This document shows positions 42,102-50,450 of a stretch of 64,000 nucleotides of DNA, one piece after another. How positions within the stretch are numbered: the first letter of the stretch is position 1; each line of letters opens with the position of its first letter. The stretch is from an uncultured Eubacteriales bacterium (GTDB lineage: Bacteria; Bacillota; Clostridia; Oscillospirales; Oscillospiraceae): assembly GCA_900545495.1 (NCBI GenBank), contig UQZJ01000009.1, forward strand, positions 34,290 to 98,289. The letters are read 5' to 3'. Under the pieces are notes generated by a model. The model searched no databases, was not told the origin of the DNA, and was given only the letters and a program-made list of their open reading frames with translations. Made by a program: the position numbers and the translations under genes.

Positions 42102-43636
42102 GCCGTCACCTCGTCTCTCTTGGCGCCGGCCATGTACAGGCCCAGCTCCTCCTGGGTGGTCTTTTTCGGGTCAAGCTCGCCCACGATCTCGCCCTCGTAC
42201 ATGACGAGGATGCGGTCGGGCACGTCCATGACCTCGTCCAGCTCCAGCGATACCAGCAGGACGGCCTTGCCCTTGTCCCGCTCGGCCACCAGCTGCTTGT
42301 GGATATACTCGATGGCGCCCACATCCAGACCGCGGGTGGGCTGCACCGCCACCAGCAGCTCGGGATCGCGGTCGATCTCACGGGCCACGATGGCCTTCTG
42401 CTGGTTGCCGCCGGACATGCTGCGGGCCGCGGTGACGGGGCCCTGTCCGCTGCGGACATCGTACTGCTCGATGAGCTTTTCCGCGTATTTGCGGATGTTG
42501 TCCCGGCGGAGGAATCCGGCCTTGTCGGTGAACTCCGGCTCGAAGTACCGCTGGAGCACCAGATTGTCCTCCAGCGAGTAGTCCAGCACCAGACCGTGCT
42601 TGTGGCGGTCCTCAGGGATGTGGGACATGCCCATGGTGTTGCGCTTGCGGATGGAGGCGTGGGTGATGTCCTTGCCGCAGAGGGAGATCTTGCCGGAGGC
42701 CAGCGGCTCCAGACCGGTGAGGCCGTAGATGAACTCCGTCTGGCCGTTGCCGTCGATGCCGGCCAGGCACACGATCTCACCCCGGCGCACCTTCAGGCTC
42801 ACGTCGCGGACGGCGTTGTTCTTATGTATCTTGCTGGCCACGGTCATATGCGCCACGTCCAGCACCACGTCGCCGGGGGTGCAGGGCTTCTTCTCCACAT
42901 GGAAATTGACATTGCGCCCCACCATCATGGCGGACAGCTGCTCCATGGAGGTGTCCTTCGTCTCCACGGTGCCCACACACTTGCCCTTGCGCAGCACGGT
43001 GCAGCGGTCGGCCACGGCCATGATCTCGTTGAGCTTGTGGGAGATAAACAGAATGGACTTGCCCTCCGCCGCCAGATTGCGCATGATCTCCATCAGCTCG
43101 TCGATCTCCTGGGGCGTCAGCACGGCGGTAGGTTCGTCGAAGATGAGGATCTCGTTTTCGCGGTACAGCATCTTCAGGATCTCGGTACGCTGCTGCATGC
43201 CCACGGTGATGTCCTCGATCAGCGCGTCCGGGTCCACCTTCAGGCCGTATTTCTCGCTGAGGGCCAGCACCCGCTGGCGGGCCTCCTTCTTCTGGAGGAA
43301 GCCGTGCTTCGTGGGCTCCACGCCCAGGATGATGTTGTCCAGCACGGAGAAGCACTCCACCAGCTTGAAGTGCTGGTGGACCATGCCGATGCCCAGTGCA
43401 TTGGCGTCGTTGGGGTCTTTGATGGACACCTCCACGCCGTCCTTTTTGATGATGCCCTCCTCGGGCTGGTACAGGCCGAACAGCACGCTCATCAGCGTGG
43501 ACTTGCCGGCGCCGTTTTCGCCCAGCAGGGCGTGGATCTCTCCCTTTTTCACCTGTAAGGTGATGTCGTCATTGGCGATGATACCGGGAAACCGTTTTGT
43601 GATGTGCAGCATTTCGATGGCATACGGTGTATCCAA
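42098..43636 (-). CDS. Nucleoside-type ABC transporter ATP-binding protein
   Basis: This 512-residue protein carries two fused ABC modules. The first has LLGENGAGKSTLMSVLFG and ILIFDEPTAVLTPQE. The second has ARSMSGGNQQKAIVAREI but a divergent Walker A (GIDGNGQTEFIYGL), as usual in this RbsA-like class. I use a TTG start at 43636, seven bases after GGGAGGG. The gene has its own promoter at 43710-43738, separate from the BMP gene's, and leads the ATPase-permease-permease operon. Confidence 0.92.
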   Translation of the reverse strand: MDTPYAIEMLHITKRFPGIIANDDITLQVKKGEIHALLGENGAGKSTLMSVLFGLYQPEEGIIKKDGVEVSIKDPNDANALGIGMVHQHFKLVECFSVLDNIILGVEPTKHGFLQKKEARQRVLALSEKYGLKVDPDALIEDITVGMQQRTEILKMLYRENEILIFDEPTAVLTPQEIDELMEIMRNLAAEGKSILFISHKLNEIMAVADRCTVLRKGKCVGTVETKDTSMEQLSAMMVGRNVNFHVEKKPCTPGDVVLDVAHMTVASKIHKNNAVRDVSLKVRRGEIVCLAGIDGNGQTEFIYGLTGLEPLASGKISLCGKDITHASIRKRNTMGMSHIPEDRHKHGLVLDYSLEDNLVLQRYFEPEFTDKAGFLRRDNIRKYAEKLIEQYDVRSGQGPVTAARSMSGGNQQKAIVAREIDRDPELLVAVQPTRGLDVGAIEYIHKQLVAERDKGKAVLLVSLELDEVMDVPDRILVMYEGEIVGELDPKKTTQEELGLYMAGAKRDEVTA

Positions 43637-43709
43637 GTTTTCGCCCTCCCTTCCGTTTTATGGCCCGCCGCTTGCGCTGTGTGCGGGGACGGAAACCATG
43701 AATATATTC

Positions 43710-43738
43710 AGTATACTATACTTCCCGGCATAAAGCAA
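43710..43738 (-). promoter_or_regulatory. Promoter of the nucleoside ABC operon
   Basis: A minus-strand TTGCTT (43733-43738), a 17-bp spacer and TATACT (43710-43715). Confidence 0.7.
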
Positions 43739-43751
43739 AGTTTTTTCGGAG

Positions 43752-43775
43752 TTTTGACGATACTTTTGACGATAC
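43752..43775. repeat. Tandem 12-bp direct repeat upstream of the ABC operon
   Basis: TTTTGACGATAC occurs twice head to tail (43752-43763, 43764-43775), just upstream of the -35 box on the minus strand, where an activator site would be expected. A GGCAATTGCC palindrome is adjacent at 43783-43792. Confidence 0.6.
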
Positions 43776-43803
43776 CGGTAACGGCAATTGCCGGAAAACG
43801 CGC

Positions 43804-43840
43804 AAAAAAACAGAGGCTGCGGATGCAGCCTCTGTTTTTT
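43804..43840 (-). terminator. Terminator after the BMP lipoprotein gene
   Basis: CAGAGGCTGC and GCAGCCTCTG around GGAT, with A7 and T6 tracts, lie just after the stop. The downstream ABC genes have a separate promoter, which would allow the binding protein to be made in excess. Confidence 0.92.
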
Positions 43841-43855
43841 ACGGTAAGTACAGGC

Positions 43856-45055
43856 TTACTTGATGTTGCCCAGATCCTCCACCGTGATGACGGTGGCGAA
43901 GTCGGAGGCAGCCTTGGTGATGTCGTTGCTGACGGTCAGGGTGCCGTCGAACATGGCCTTCACCAGAGCCTTGTAGTCGTCCTGGGTGAACGCACCATCA
44001 GCCCACTGGGTGGACTCCATGGGGATCTGGACGTAGTTTGCAGTGGGATCGTCAGCGGACACCAGACCCAGCGTGTCGATCTTGGCGGAGTACTTCTCCC
44101 AGTTGCCATTGACGATGACATCGGTCAGGGTGTCATAGGTGGCGGGATACAGACCCTTCATGGCGGAGGTGACGGTCAGAGCCTTGTAGCCCTCGATGGT
44201 GGCGGCATCAGCGCCCTCGCCGGCGGCGTAGTTGGCAATGACACCGGCCTGATCAACGTCAACACCGATGACCTTGGCGCCCTCGACCTTCTTGGCGGCG
44301 TCAACAGCGGAGGTGTAGATACCGCCGCCGCAGGCGAACACGACCTCAGTGCCGCCGGCATACCAGGTATCCATAGCGGCAGTGATGTCGGCATCACCGG
44401 AGAACTGGTTGCCGTAAGCATAGTTCAGCTTGACATCGGTCAGCTTCAGCTCGGCGGCAGCAGCGTCAACGCCCTGCACAAAGCCGTAGCCGTAGCGCTG
44501 AACAGCGGGGACAGCCATGCCGCCCAGGAAGCCCAGGTTCTTGTAGCCCAGCTTCACAGCAGCGTAGCCGGCCATGTAGCCGCACAGCTCTTCCTGATAC
44601 ACAGCACAGTACAGGTTGGCGGGAACCACAAAGCCCTCGCCCAGGTCATCGGCGGACACGTCCAGCGCGATGAACTTGACATCGGAGAAGTTGGGGGCGG
44701 TCTCCGCGATGGCGGCGCCGAAGGCGTAGCCGGGCATCACGATGACGTTGTAGCCCTGGTCGATAGCGCTCTCGATCATGGCCACACGGTCGGCGGTGTT
44801 ATCGCCGGCGGGCTTGAAGTACTGGAAGTCCACACCGTTGGCCTCCGCGAAAGCCTTGCAGGCCTCGTAGGTGGTCTGGTTGAAGGACTGGTCGGTGATG
44901 TCACCGTAGTCGGTGATCATGGCGACCTTGTAGGTGGTCTCCGTGTTATCGCCAGAGTTGTCCAGATCCTGGTTATCGGGCTGCTTCTGCTCGCCGCAGG
45001 CGACCAGAGACAGAGCCATGACCAGGGCCAAAATCAGAGCAAGAAACTTTTTCAT
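43856..45055 (-). CDS. BMP-family nucleoside-binding lipoprotein
   Basis: This 399-residue surface lipoprotein has a signal peptide with lipobox SLVACG. The BMP (PnrA-like) domain includes KVAMITDYGDITDQSFNQ, IVMPGYAFGAAIAETAP, GYAAVKLGYKNLGFLGGMAVP and VIGVDVDQAG. It captures nucleosides for the adjacent ABC importer. AGGAAGG lies about 12 bases before the ATG. The transcript begins near 45146 and carries a roughly 90-nt leader with an AGAGG/CCTCT hairpin. Confidence 0.94.
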   Translation of the reverse strand: MKKFLALILALVMALSLVACGEQKQPDNQDLDNSGDNTETTYKVAMITDYGDITDQSFNQTTYEACKAFAEANGVDFQYFKPAGDNTADRVAMIESAIDQGYNVIVMPGYAFGAAIAETAPNFSDVKFIALDVSADDLGEGFVVPANLYCAVYQEELCGYMAGYAAVKLGYKNLGFLGGMAVPAVQRYGYGFVQGVDAAAAELKLTDVKLNYAYGNQFSGDADITAAMDTWYAGGTEVVFACGGGIYTSAVDAAKKVEGAKVIGVDVDQAGVIANYAAGEGADAATIEGYKALTVTSAMKGLYPATYDTLTDVIVNGNWEKYSAKIDTLGLVSADDPTANYVQIPMESTQWADGAFTQDDYKALVKAMFDGTLTVSNDITKAASDFATVITVEDLGNIK

Positions 45056-45115
45056 GATTCTTAATCTACCTTCCTAAATTTTTTTATTTTCACGCCTCGC
45101 GGCGGGAAAACCAAG

Positions 45116-45146
45116 TGTGCGGAGGAGAGGTACCCCTCTCACCGCA
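45116..45146 (-). promoter_or_regulatory. Leader hairpin of the BMP gene
   Basis: GAGAGG (45125-45130) pairs with CCTCTC (45135-45140), flanked by complementary GCGG and CCGC. It is at the very 5' end of the transcript and may stabilise the mRNA. It does not match a purine riboswitch. Confidence 0.4.
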
Positions 45147-45152
45147 GGGTGC

Positions 45153-45181
45153 ATTATAGCAGATTGCTTTACAAATAGCAA
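45153..45181 (-). promoter_or_regulatory. Promoter of the BMP lipoprotein gene
   Basis: A minus-strand TTGCTA (45176-45181), a 17-bp spacer and TATAAT (45153-45158). Confidence 0.75.
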
Positions 45182-45263
45182 GCCATTTCCATACTTTTCA
45201 GGGACATTCTAAACAAATTTTACAGTTAATTTGCATTTCGTTTGTGTGAAGCGCACGGTTTTC

Positions 45264-45980
45264 TTACTTCGCCGCCATTTTCACCGCGATCTCCAGACCG
45301 ATCTTCATCATGTTGGTGAAGGTGTTCTGGCGGTCGTCGGCGGACAGCTCCTCGCCGGTGACAAGGTTATCGGAGATAGAGCAGATGGCCAGCGCCCGCT
45401 TGCCGGTATAGGCGGCGGTGCAGTACAGGCCGGCGGCCTCCATCTCCACCGCCATGACGCCCATCTTGGCGTAGCGCATATTGCGTCCGGCGGCGTCGTA
45501 GAACGTGTCGGAGGAGTAGAGATTGCCCACGGGCATCTTTACGCCCAGCTCCTTGGCACTCTCCACGGCGGCCATCAGCAGGTCGAAGTCGCAGATGGGG
45601 GCGTAAGCGCCGCCCAGCTCGTACTGGTCGGCAAAGCTGGAATTGGTGCAGGCGCCCTGACCGGCCACCACGCTGCCCAGCTCCAGATCGGCGCGCATGG
45701 CCCCGGCGGAGCCGACGCGGATGATATTCTCCACGTCGTACTGGGTGTACAGCTCATAGGAATAAATGCCGATGGAAGGGATTCCCATGCCGCTGGCCAT
45801 GACGGAGACAGGCACGCCCTTGTAGGTGCCGGTGTAGCCCTGCACGCCGCGGACATTGTTGACCAGCTTCGGCTCGGTCAGGAACGTCTCCGCGATGAAC
45901 TTGGCGCGCAGGGGGTCGCCGGGCATGAGAACAGTCTTGGCGAAATCGCCCTTAACGGCGTTGTTGTGGGGGGTAGGCAT
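45264..45980 (-). CDS. deoD: Purine nucleoside phosphorylase DeoD-type
   Basis: DeoD (238 aa) splits purine nucleosides with phosphate into base and (deoxy)ribose 1-phosphate. PTPHNNAVKGDFAKTVLMPGDPLRAKFIAE opens the protein (in two blocks); RVGSAGAM, GVMAVEMEAAGLY and AICSISDNL are substrate and catalytic regions. GGAGG precedes the ATG. It is 20 bp after deoC and shares its promoter, and lies before the BMP transporter gene, which completes a nucleoside uptake and breakdown locus. Confidence 0.97.
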   Translation of the reverse strand: MPTPHNNAVKGDFAKTVLMPGDPLRAKFIAETFLTEPKLVNNVRGVQGYTGTYKGVPVSVMASGMGIPSIGIYSYELYTQYDVENIIRVGSAGAMRADLELGSVVAGQGACTNSSFADQYELGGAYAPICDFDLLMAAVESAKELGVKMPVGNLYSSDTFYDAAGRNMRYAKMGVMAVEMEAAGLYCTAAYTGKRALAICSISDNLVTGEELSADDRQNTFTNMMKIGLEIAVKMAAK

Positions 45981-46000
45981 AGTGATTCCTCCTTATATAA

Positions 46001-46663
46001 TTATTGTTCCATGGCCTTGACGGCCTTGACGATACGGCTGGTACCCAGACGATCCGCGCCCAGCGCGATGAAGTCCCGGGCGTCGTTGAGGTCGGCGATG
46101 CCGCCGGCGGCCTTGATCTTCACATGGGGCGCCACATGGGCCTTGAACAGCGCCACATCCTCGCGGGTGGCTCCGCCGCCGCCGAAGCCGGTGGAGGTCT
46201 TGATATAGTCCGCGCCGGACTCGGACACCACGCGGCACAGCTCGATCTTCTCGGCGTCGGTGAGCATACACGTCTCGATGATGACCTTCAGCAGCTTGCC
46301 GCCGCAGTGCTCCTTGATGGCCTTGATCTCGTCCAGCACCTGCTCGTACAGGCCGTCCTTGACCCAGCCGATGTTGATGACCATGTCGATCTCCGACGCG
46401 CCGTTCTTCACGGCGTCGGCGGCCTCAAAGCACTTGGCGGCGGTGGTATCGTAGCCGTTAGGGAAGCCGATAACAGTGCAGATGGCGATCTTGCCGTCCA
46501 CATATTCCGCCGCCTGCTTCACATAGCTGGCCGGGATGCAGACGCTGGCGCAGCCGTACTTCACGCCGTCGTCGCAGATGGTCTTGATCTCCGCCCATGT
46601 GGCGGTTTGGCTCAGCAGCGTGTGATCCACGCGGCCGAGGATATTTTTCAGCTCTTCGTTCAT
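46001..46663 (-). CDS. deoC: Deoxyribose-phosphate aldolase
   Basis: DeoC (220 aa) cleaves 2-deoxyribose 5-phosphate into glyceraldehyde 3-phosphate and acetaldehyde. The Schiff-base lysine is in GADYIKTSTGFGGGGAT, a second active lysine in LLKVIIETCML, and VDHTLLSQTATWAEI and ASVCIPASYV mark the N-terminal part. The ATG at 46663 follows AAAGGAG. It leads deoC-deoD from a near-consensus promoter. The integrative element begins about 120 bp upstream. Confidence 0.97.
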   Translation of the reverse strand: MNEELKNILGRVDHTLLSQTATWAEIKTICDDGVKYGCASVCIPASYVKQAAEYVDGKIAICTVIGFPNGYDTTAAKCFEAADAVKNGASEIDMVINIGWVKDGLYEQVLDEIKAIKEHCGGKLLKVIIETCMLTDAEKIELCRVVSESGADYIKTSTGFGGGGATREDVALFKAHVAPHVKIKAAGGIADLNDARDFIALGADRLGTSRIVKAVKAMEQ

Positions 46664-46704
46664 AGAAAAGGCTCCTTTCGGGATTTTTCCGCTCATATAG
46701 AACG

Positions 46705-46733
46705 ATTATAGCATAGGCGTAAAAAAAAGGCAA
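46705..46733 (-). promoter_or_regulatory. Promoter of deoC-deoD
   Basis: A minus-strand TTGCCT (46728-46733), a 17-bp spacer and TATAAT (46705-46710). Confidence 0.75.
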
Positions 46734-46800
46734 CTCCCTGCCGGTTTCCGGCGTGACGCGCGCGTCATGCTCCGATCACACCCCGCCGACACAACCGAAA

Positions 46801-46831
46801 AAAGAGGAGAGGGAATTTCCCTCTCCTCTTT
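46801..46831 (-). terminator. Displaced rubrerythrin terminator in attL
   Basis: AAAGAGGAGAGGGAA with its complement forms the same stem as at 54905-54935, with flanking A and T tracts. It now sits alone between deoC's promoter region and the element. Confidence 0.85.
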
Positions 46832-46859
46832 CAAAAAGCCGGTGTTGGCGCGGTTTTGC

Positions 46860-46933
46860 TTACTTGCCGAAGTAGCGGTTCAGCAGACCCTCAAAGGCCT
46901 TGCCGTGGCGGGCTTCGTCACGGGCCATTTCAT
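46860..46933 (-). pseudogene. 3' fragment of rubrerythrin displaced by integration
   Basis: The fragment encodes the final residues, ending ARHGKAFEGLLNRYFGK and a stop, with no start or upstream part. Its two coding differences from the intact gene are synonymous (TTT for TTC, CGT for CGC). It is the original chromosomal end of the gene or that of a previous host. Confidence 0.88.
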
Positions 46934-47054
46934 CGTCTCGCCGACGGGCAGGCCGCTTCGCGTCCTATGGGAACCTCGGTATCAAGCGGTTTTCCAGCCA
47001 CGCCGCCGGTCATCGTAAGCAACGCCTCCCTCCATTCCCCACCCTCAAAAAGTG

Positions 47055-47073
47055 CCACTTTTTATCCACTTTT
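47055..47073. promoter_or_regulatory. Arm-type recombinase sites, left end
   Basis: CCACTTTTT (47055-47063) and TCCACTTTT (47065-47073) lie between the attachment repeat and the recombinase. The same motif recurs at the right end, the pattern of arm sites bound by the N-terminal domain of tyrosine recombinases. Confidence 0.55.
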
Positions 47074-47087
47074 GGGAGGCTACGATT

Positions 47088-48299
47088 ATGGCAAAACAGG
47101 CAGATACGGGCGTCTATCAACTACGCAACGGAAATTGGGCGTTCCGCTACACACTGACAGAGAACGGAAACAAGAAAGATGTCCGGAGGTCAAAAAATGA
47201 AAACGGGCAGAAATTGAGAAATATGCGGGAGGCGATTGTCGCAAGAGATGTTGCTATCCGACAGGCACAATCGGCTAACAAGCCTAAGCCCATCCTCCGC
47301 CGGACGGTAAAAGAAGTTTTTCAGGAGTATTGTATCAGCGGGCGGTCAGACCGCGCCTATCAGACCAAACGGAAACAGGACAGTATATGGGAAAACCATC
47401 TCTGTGCGAAGTTCGGCAAAAAATATGTCAGTGAAATTACTCCGGCGGCTGTGATGGACTACCTCTCGGAACTCTACTATGTGGAGGGATTTTCCTATCA
47501 ATACACGGAGAGTTTTCTAAAAATGTTCTATCTCATTTTTGGGCAGGCGTATTCCCGCAACTATCTGTCCGTGGATGCCTACAACAAACTGTGTGTCAAT
47601 AAGGACACAAAAATCAGAATGCCGAAAATGAAAACGGAGGATGATACCGCTATCGTTTCTTTTACCCGTCAGGAGCTTGTGCTTCTGGATGAATACTTCA
47701 AAGGAACAAACGCGGAAACCGCATATCTGCTTGGTCGATATTGCGGGCTGCGTATCAATGAGTGTTTCGGGCTGAAATGGTCTAATGTGGATTTAGAGGC
47801 AGGCATAATCACCATTGACCGGCAGATGCAGTATCAGGATGGCCTAATCAAACTTGTTGCTCCCAAAACACGAAATTCAAAGCGGGTGATTTACCTGTGT
47901 GATTTCCTAAAAGACTATTTAGAAAAGAAACTTGTCCAGAGGGCAGCCGACGAAAAGGAATTTTCCGCCCTGCGGCAGCAAAACCGCCGGATGATTGAAG
48001 ATATTGACGGGAAAATGATACCCTCCACCGACCTTGTGAATTGCCTCTCCAATGGCCGTATTCAAACTGTAAATTCAATGAAGTATCCCACGCGGGAAAT
48101 CAAGGCAAACCTTCATATTACGTTCAAATATCATTACCTGCGGCATACCTATGGCACGTTGATGGCAGAAATGAATACGCCCGCACACCTGCTCTGTAAG
48201 CAGATGGGGCACAGCAATATCCACATCACGCAACGCTACTATATCGCTGTATCGCCGTCAGGCGTAGAGGTTCTGCGAGGAAACCTGAACCAGCTATAA
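47088..48299 (+). CDS. int: Tyrosine recombinase/integrase of the element
   Basis: This 403-residue phage/Tn916-type integrase has an N-terminal arm-binding beta domain (about 1-60: GVYQLRNGNWAFRYTLTENG), a core-binding SAM-like domain (about 75-180) and a catalytic domain. The catalytic residues are visible: R in GRYCGLRINECFGL, H-x2-R in YHYLRHTYGTL, H in KQMGHSNIHITQ, and the nucleophile in RYYIAVSP. GGGAGG lies nine bases before the ATG. It is next to the left attachment repeat, pointing into the element, and should catalyse insertion into the rubrerythrin 3' end. Confidence 0.95.
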   Translation: MAKQADTGVYQLRNGNWAFRYTLTENGNKKDVRRSKNENGQKLRNMREAIVARDVAIRQAQSANKPKPILRRTVKEVFQEYCISGRSDRAYQTKRKQDSIWENHLCAKFGKKYVSEITPAAVMDYLSELYYVEGFSYQYTESFLKMFYLIFGQAYSRNYLSVDAYNKLCVNKDTKIRMPKMKTEDDTAIVSFTRQELVLLDEYFKGTNAETAYLLGRYCGLRINECFGLKWSNVDLEAGIITIDRQMQYQDGLIKLVAPKTRNSKRVIYLCDFLKDYLEKKLVQRAADEKEFSALRQQNRRMIEDIDGKMIPSTDLVNCLSNGRIQTVNSMKYPTREIKANLHITFKYHYLRHTYGTLMAEMNTPAHLLCKQMGHSNIHITQRYYIAVSPSGVEVLRGNLNQL

Positions 48300-48338
48300 C
48301 GGAACATCTTTTCACATCTTTACACAACAAACAGCAAC

Positions 48339-48364
48339 AGCGGAGAAGTTTTCACTTCTCCGCT
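48339..48364. terminator. Hairpin between int and the WYL regulator
   Basis: AGCGGAGAAGT pairs with ACTTCTCCGCT over a TTTC loop, overlapping the end of the WYL gene. There is no strong T run. Confidence 0.55.
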
Positions 48365-49335
48365 TCATCTTTATACATCTCCGCAACTTTTCCAACAAAC
48401 GCCCTCATTTGATTTACGATTTCCGGCGGGTATGTAATGCGGATGCTGCGGCCCAGACCGGCCACCCAACCATAGAATTGGTCGCTGACCTCCACCGAAG
48501 CCGTAAATGTGAAATGGTCTTTATCGTCTGGTATCAATATTGTATCCTTACCAAACCGGTCAAACACAACATCGGCCATTCGGTTTTGGCAGCGGAAACG
48601 GACGCGATGCTCTGGGCCGCCAAACATATTGAACATTTTCATCGGACGGGCCAGCAGTTCCTTTTCGTTGTATTCCCGTTTCCCTTGGCGTGGTTGCGGA
48701 ATCGCTCTGATATTCTCCATCCTATCTACACGGTAATGGAGGAACGTCCCTTTCTCCGTATAGGCATAGAGGTAGTAATAGCCGCCGCTCCACAGAATAG
48801 CAAAAGGACTAACTGTGATAGGCTTTCCCTTATTGCTGTATTGCTTCTTCTTGTCCCATGTGTAGTGGTAAAAACGGAAACATACCTGCCAATCGCTGGC
48901 GATACAGTCATAGAGCTTGTCGCTCTCCCGCACCACACTTTCATTCATGCTGCGGACACGCTCTGCGACAAATGCCTGCCGGTTTAGTTTGGAACGGGTA
49001 TAACAGTCAGTCTTTTTCAAAACCTTTTTGGTAAGGCTGTCCGCTGTCTTTTGGGTGATGAACTTGGAGGACTGAATACTATCCACAATCAAGCGGAGTT
49101 CATTAGAGGTGTAGTCCTTGCGTTCCAACCAATAGCCCCGCGTCCTGCCATCGTAGTTGATGGCAATATCCTCTCTGGTATTTAAGGCGTGAATATCCCG
49201 GTAGACTGTCCGCACCTCTACCGCATCATCTACCATAGCATAGTAGTCCAGAATGTCCTTCATATTGGCCGTGTGGCCCTCACAGGTATTTTCCAACAGG
49301 TATTCATAAAGAAGGTTCTGACGGGATATAGACAT
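48352..49335 (-). CDS. WYL-domain transcriptional regulator
   Basis: This 327-residue protein has an N-terminal winged helix-turn-helix (LLYEYLLENTCEGH ... VRTVYRDIHALN), a middle helical region and a WYL domain (KGKPITVSPFAILWSGGYYYLYAYTEKG, HYRVDRMENI), then a WCX-like C-terminal extension. WYL proteins sense ligands or nucleic acids and often regulate defence or mobile elements. AGGAGG precedes the ATG. It follows the XRE gene by 15 bp in the same leftward operon and converges on int. Confidence 0.92.
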   Translation of the reverse strand: MSISRQNLLYEYLLENTCEGHTANMKDILDYYAMVDDAVEVRTVYRDIHALNTREDIAINYDGRTRGYWLERKDYTSNELRLIVDSIQSSKFITQKTADSLTKKVLKKTDCYTRSKLNRQAFVAERVRSMNESVVRESDKLYDCIASDWQVCFRFYHYTWDKKKQYSNKGKPITVSPFAILWSGGYYYLYAYTEKGTFLHYRVDRMENIRAIPQPRQGKREYNEKELLARPMKMFNMFGGPEHRVRFRCQNRMADVVFDRFGKDTILIPDDKDHFTFTASVEVSDQFYGWVAGLGRSIRITYPPEIVNQMRAFVGKVAEMYKDEAEK

Positions 49336-49350
49336 CGCTGCGGCCTCCTG

Positions 49351-49662
49351 TCATTTTGCTAAAAAGCGGTTGATGATACCCAACAGCATCAGCATATCGT
49401 TTTCATCCAAGCGTTTCATTCCCTCCAACGCCTTTTGGATAAGTTCAGGGTTCTGCGTGGATGTATCAAAAAACTGCTGCGGAGTAATCTTGAAGTAATC
49501 ACAGATGGCAAAAAACTCTTTCAACGGAGGGAGAGCCTTTCCAGAAGAAATGTTATATACATACCCCCTGCTATGGCCCAAATCATAGCTCATTTGATAT
49601 TCAGAAACGCCCTTTTTCAACCGAAGTTGCGTAATACGTTCTCTTACAAAATCCTCATACAT
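49351..49662 (-). CDS. XRE-family regulator of the element
   Basis: This 103-residue protein has a Cro/CI helix-turn-helix (RERITQLRLKKGVSEYQMSYDLGHSRGYVYNISSGKALPP) and a short helical C-terminus that may dimerise. The ATG at 49662 has GAGGTGA eight bases upstream; a longer in-frame ATG at 49707 has no ribosome site. It is divergent from the small DNA-binding protein and lipoprotein genes and probably controls that intergenic region, together with the WYL protein. Confidence 0.87.
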   Translation of the reverse strand: MYEDFVRERITQLRLKKGVSEYQMSYDLGHSRGYVYNISSGKALPPLKEFFAICDYFKITPQQFFDTSTQNPELIQKALEGMKRLDENDMLMLLGIINRFLAK

Positions 49663-49735
49663 TTCCGTTATCACCTCAAAAAAATGATAACGGTAGTTCT
49701 CCTTCAAATAGTAATATAATTTTAGTTGTTGAGTG

Positions 49736-49764
49736 TTGATTAGCCGAAAAATATATGTTATTAT
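49736..49764 (+). promoter_or_regulatory. Promoter of the small HTH-lipoprotein operon
   Basis: TTGATT (49736-49741), a 17-bp spacer and TATTAT (49759-49764). An ATTTGTT/AACAAAT inverted repeat follows at about 49773-49792 and may be an operator. Confidence 0.6.
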
Positions 49765-49826
49765 TGTGTCAGATTTGTTGAGAAAACAAATTTAACAAGA
49801 AAACGACAAAAGCAGGAGGGAGAAAG

Positions 49827-50012
49827 ATGGCCGACACAATGGGAACAAAAGAAGCATCCGAATTATGGGGATACAAACCGGCGACGATCTCAAAATGGTG
49901 TCGTGAGGGACTCATTCCAGATGCCTCGCAAGATGCCCCCGGAAGTCCGTGGCATATTCCCAAAGACGCAAAATGTCCAAAAGATAAAAAAGGGGGGAAA
50001 GATGCCAAATGA
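49827..50012 (+). CDS. Small excisionase-like helix-turn-helix protein
   Basis: This 61-residue protein has the MerR/Xis-type winged start GTKEASELWGYKPATISKWCREGLI, then PWHIPKD and a Lys/Gly tail. GGAGGG precedes the ATG. Small proteins of this kind act as recombination directionality factors or regulators in integrative elements, so it is a candidate excisionase, but its place at the head of a lipoprotein operon also allows a regulatory role. The next gene starts inside its stop codon (ATGA). Confidence 0.8.
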   Translation: MADTMGTKEASELWGYKPATISKWCREGLIPDASQDAPGSPWHIPKDAKCPKDKKGGKDAK

Positions 50013-50434
50013 AAAAGGCAATTACCCTATCCTTAGCCGTGCTACTGGTTTTCCTGTTGATTGGGTGCGGAAAAGCAAGTGGCCCGCAGACTTACTACGC
50101 AACAAGCGCTACATTATCTGCTTACGGCAAGGAACTGCAAGGCCCTCGTGGGATCGAACCAGAGGAAATCTATTTGATCGTCGATGGCAACGATATGGAG
50201 TTCCACAATTACGGAAAAACCTATATAGGCCACCGACAAAAGGATGGCTCACAAGTGATTGAATGGGACGAAGAACCCCTGCTCCTCGAATACTCGCGTT
50301 TGTCATTCACATCTCTTGTTCCGTGTTCCAAAAACGACCAGCCAGACGGCTACGAACTTTGGTTTAACCTCACCTATTACGGAGAGGACTATAGTATGCT
50401 TGCCGGTATCGACTATAAAATCAGATTAAGATAA
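50009..50434 (+). CDS. Predicted lipoprotein, unknown function
   Basis: This 141-residue protein has a lipoprotein signal (MKKAITLSLAVLLVFLLIGC, lipobox LIGC) and a small beta-rich body (IYLIVDGNDMEFHNYGKTYIGH, YELWFNLTYYGEDYSM). I recognise no family. Its start overlaps the stop of the small HTH gene by four bases, and a second lipoprotein gene follows 16 bp later, so the three form one operon in the element. Confidence 0.78.
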   Translation: MKKAITLSLAVLLVFLLIGCGKASGPQTYYATSATLSAYGKELQGPRGIEPEEIYLIVDGNDMEFHNYGKTYIGHRQKDGSQVIEWDEEPLLLEYSRLSFTSLVPCSKNDQPDGYELWFNLTYYGEDYSMLAGIDYKIRLR

Positions 50435-50450
50435 TAAAGGAGAAAAAGGA

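Larger units (their letters stand above)
46783..46933. repeat. Left attachment repeat (attL side)
   Basis: This 151-bp repeat carries the last 23 codons of rubrerythrin, its stop and its terminator hairpin. It matches 54887-55037 except at 46816, 46893 and 46920. The longest identical block is 46817-46892 (76 bp), the likeliest location of strand exchange. Confidence 0.92.

Noticed and set aside
40881..42581. 566-codon plus-strand frame opposite the permease genes
   Set aside because: Low-complexity His/Gln/Gly-rich translation opposite overlapping ABC transporter genes; no family features or start signals.
45056..45263. Possible purine riboswitch before the nucleoside-binding protein gene
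   Set aside because: The leader has only a short hairpin and lacks the conserved three-way junction sequences of purine riboswitches.
48352..49662. Anti-phage defence system marked by the WYL regulator
   Set aside because: WYL proteins often accompany defence genes, but no nuclease, methylase, toxin or other effector is recognisable beside it.
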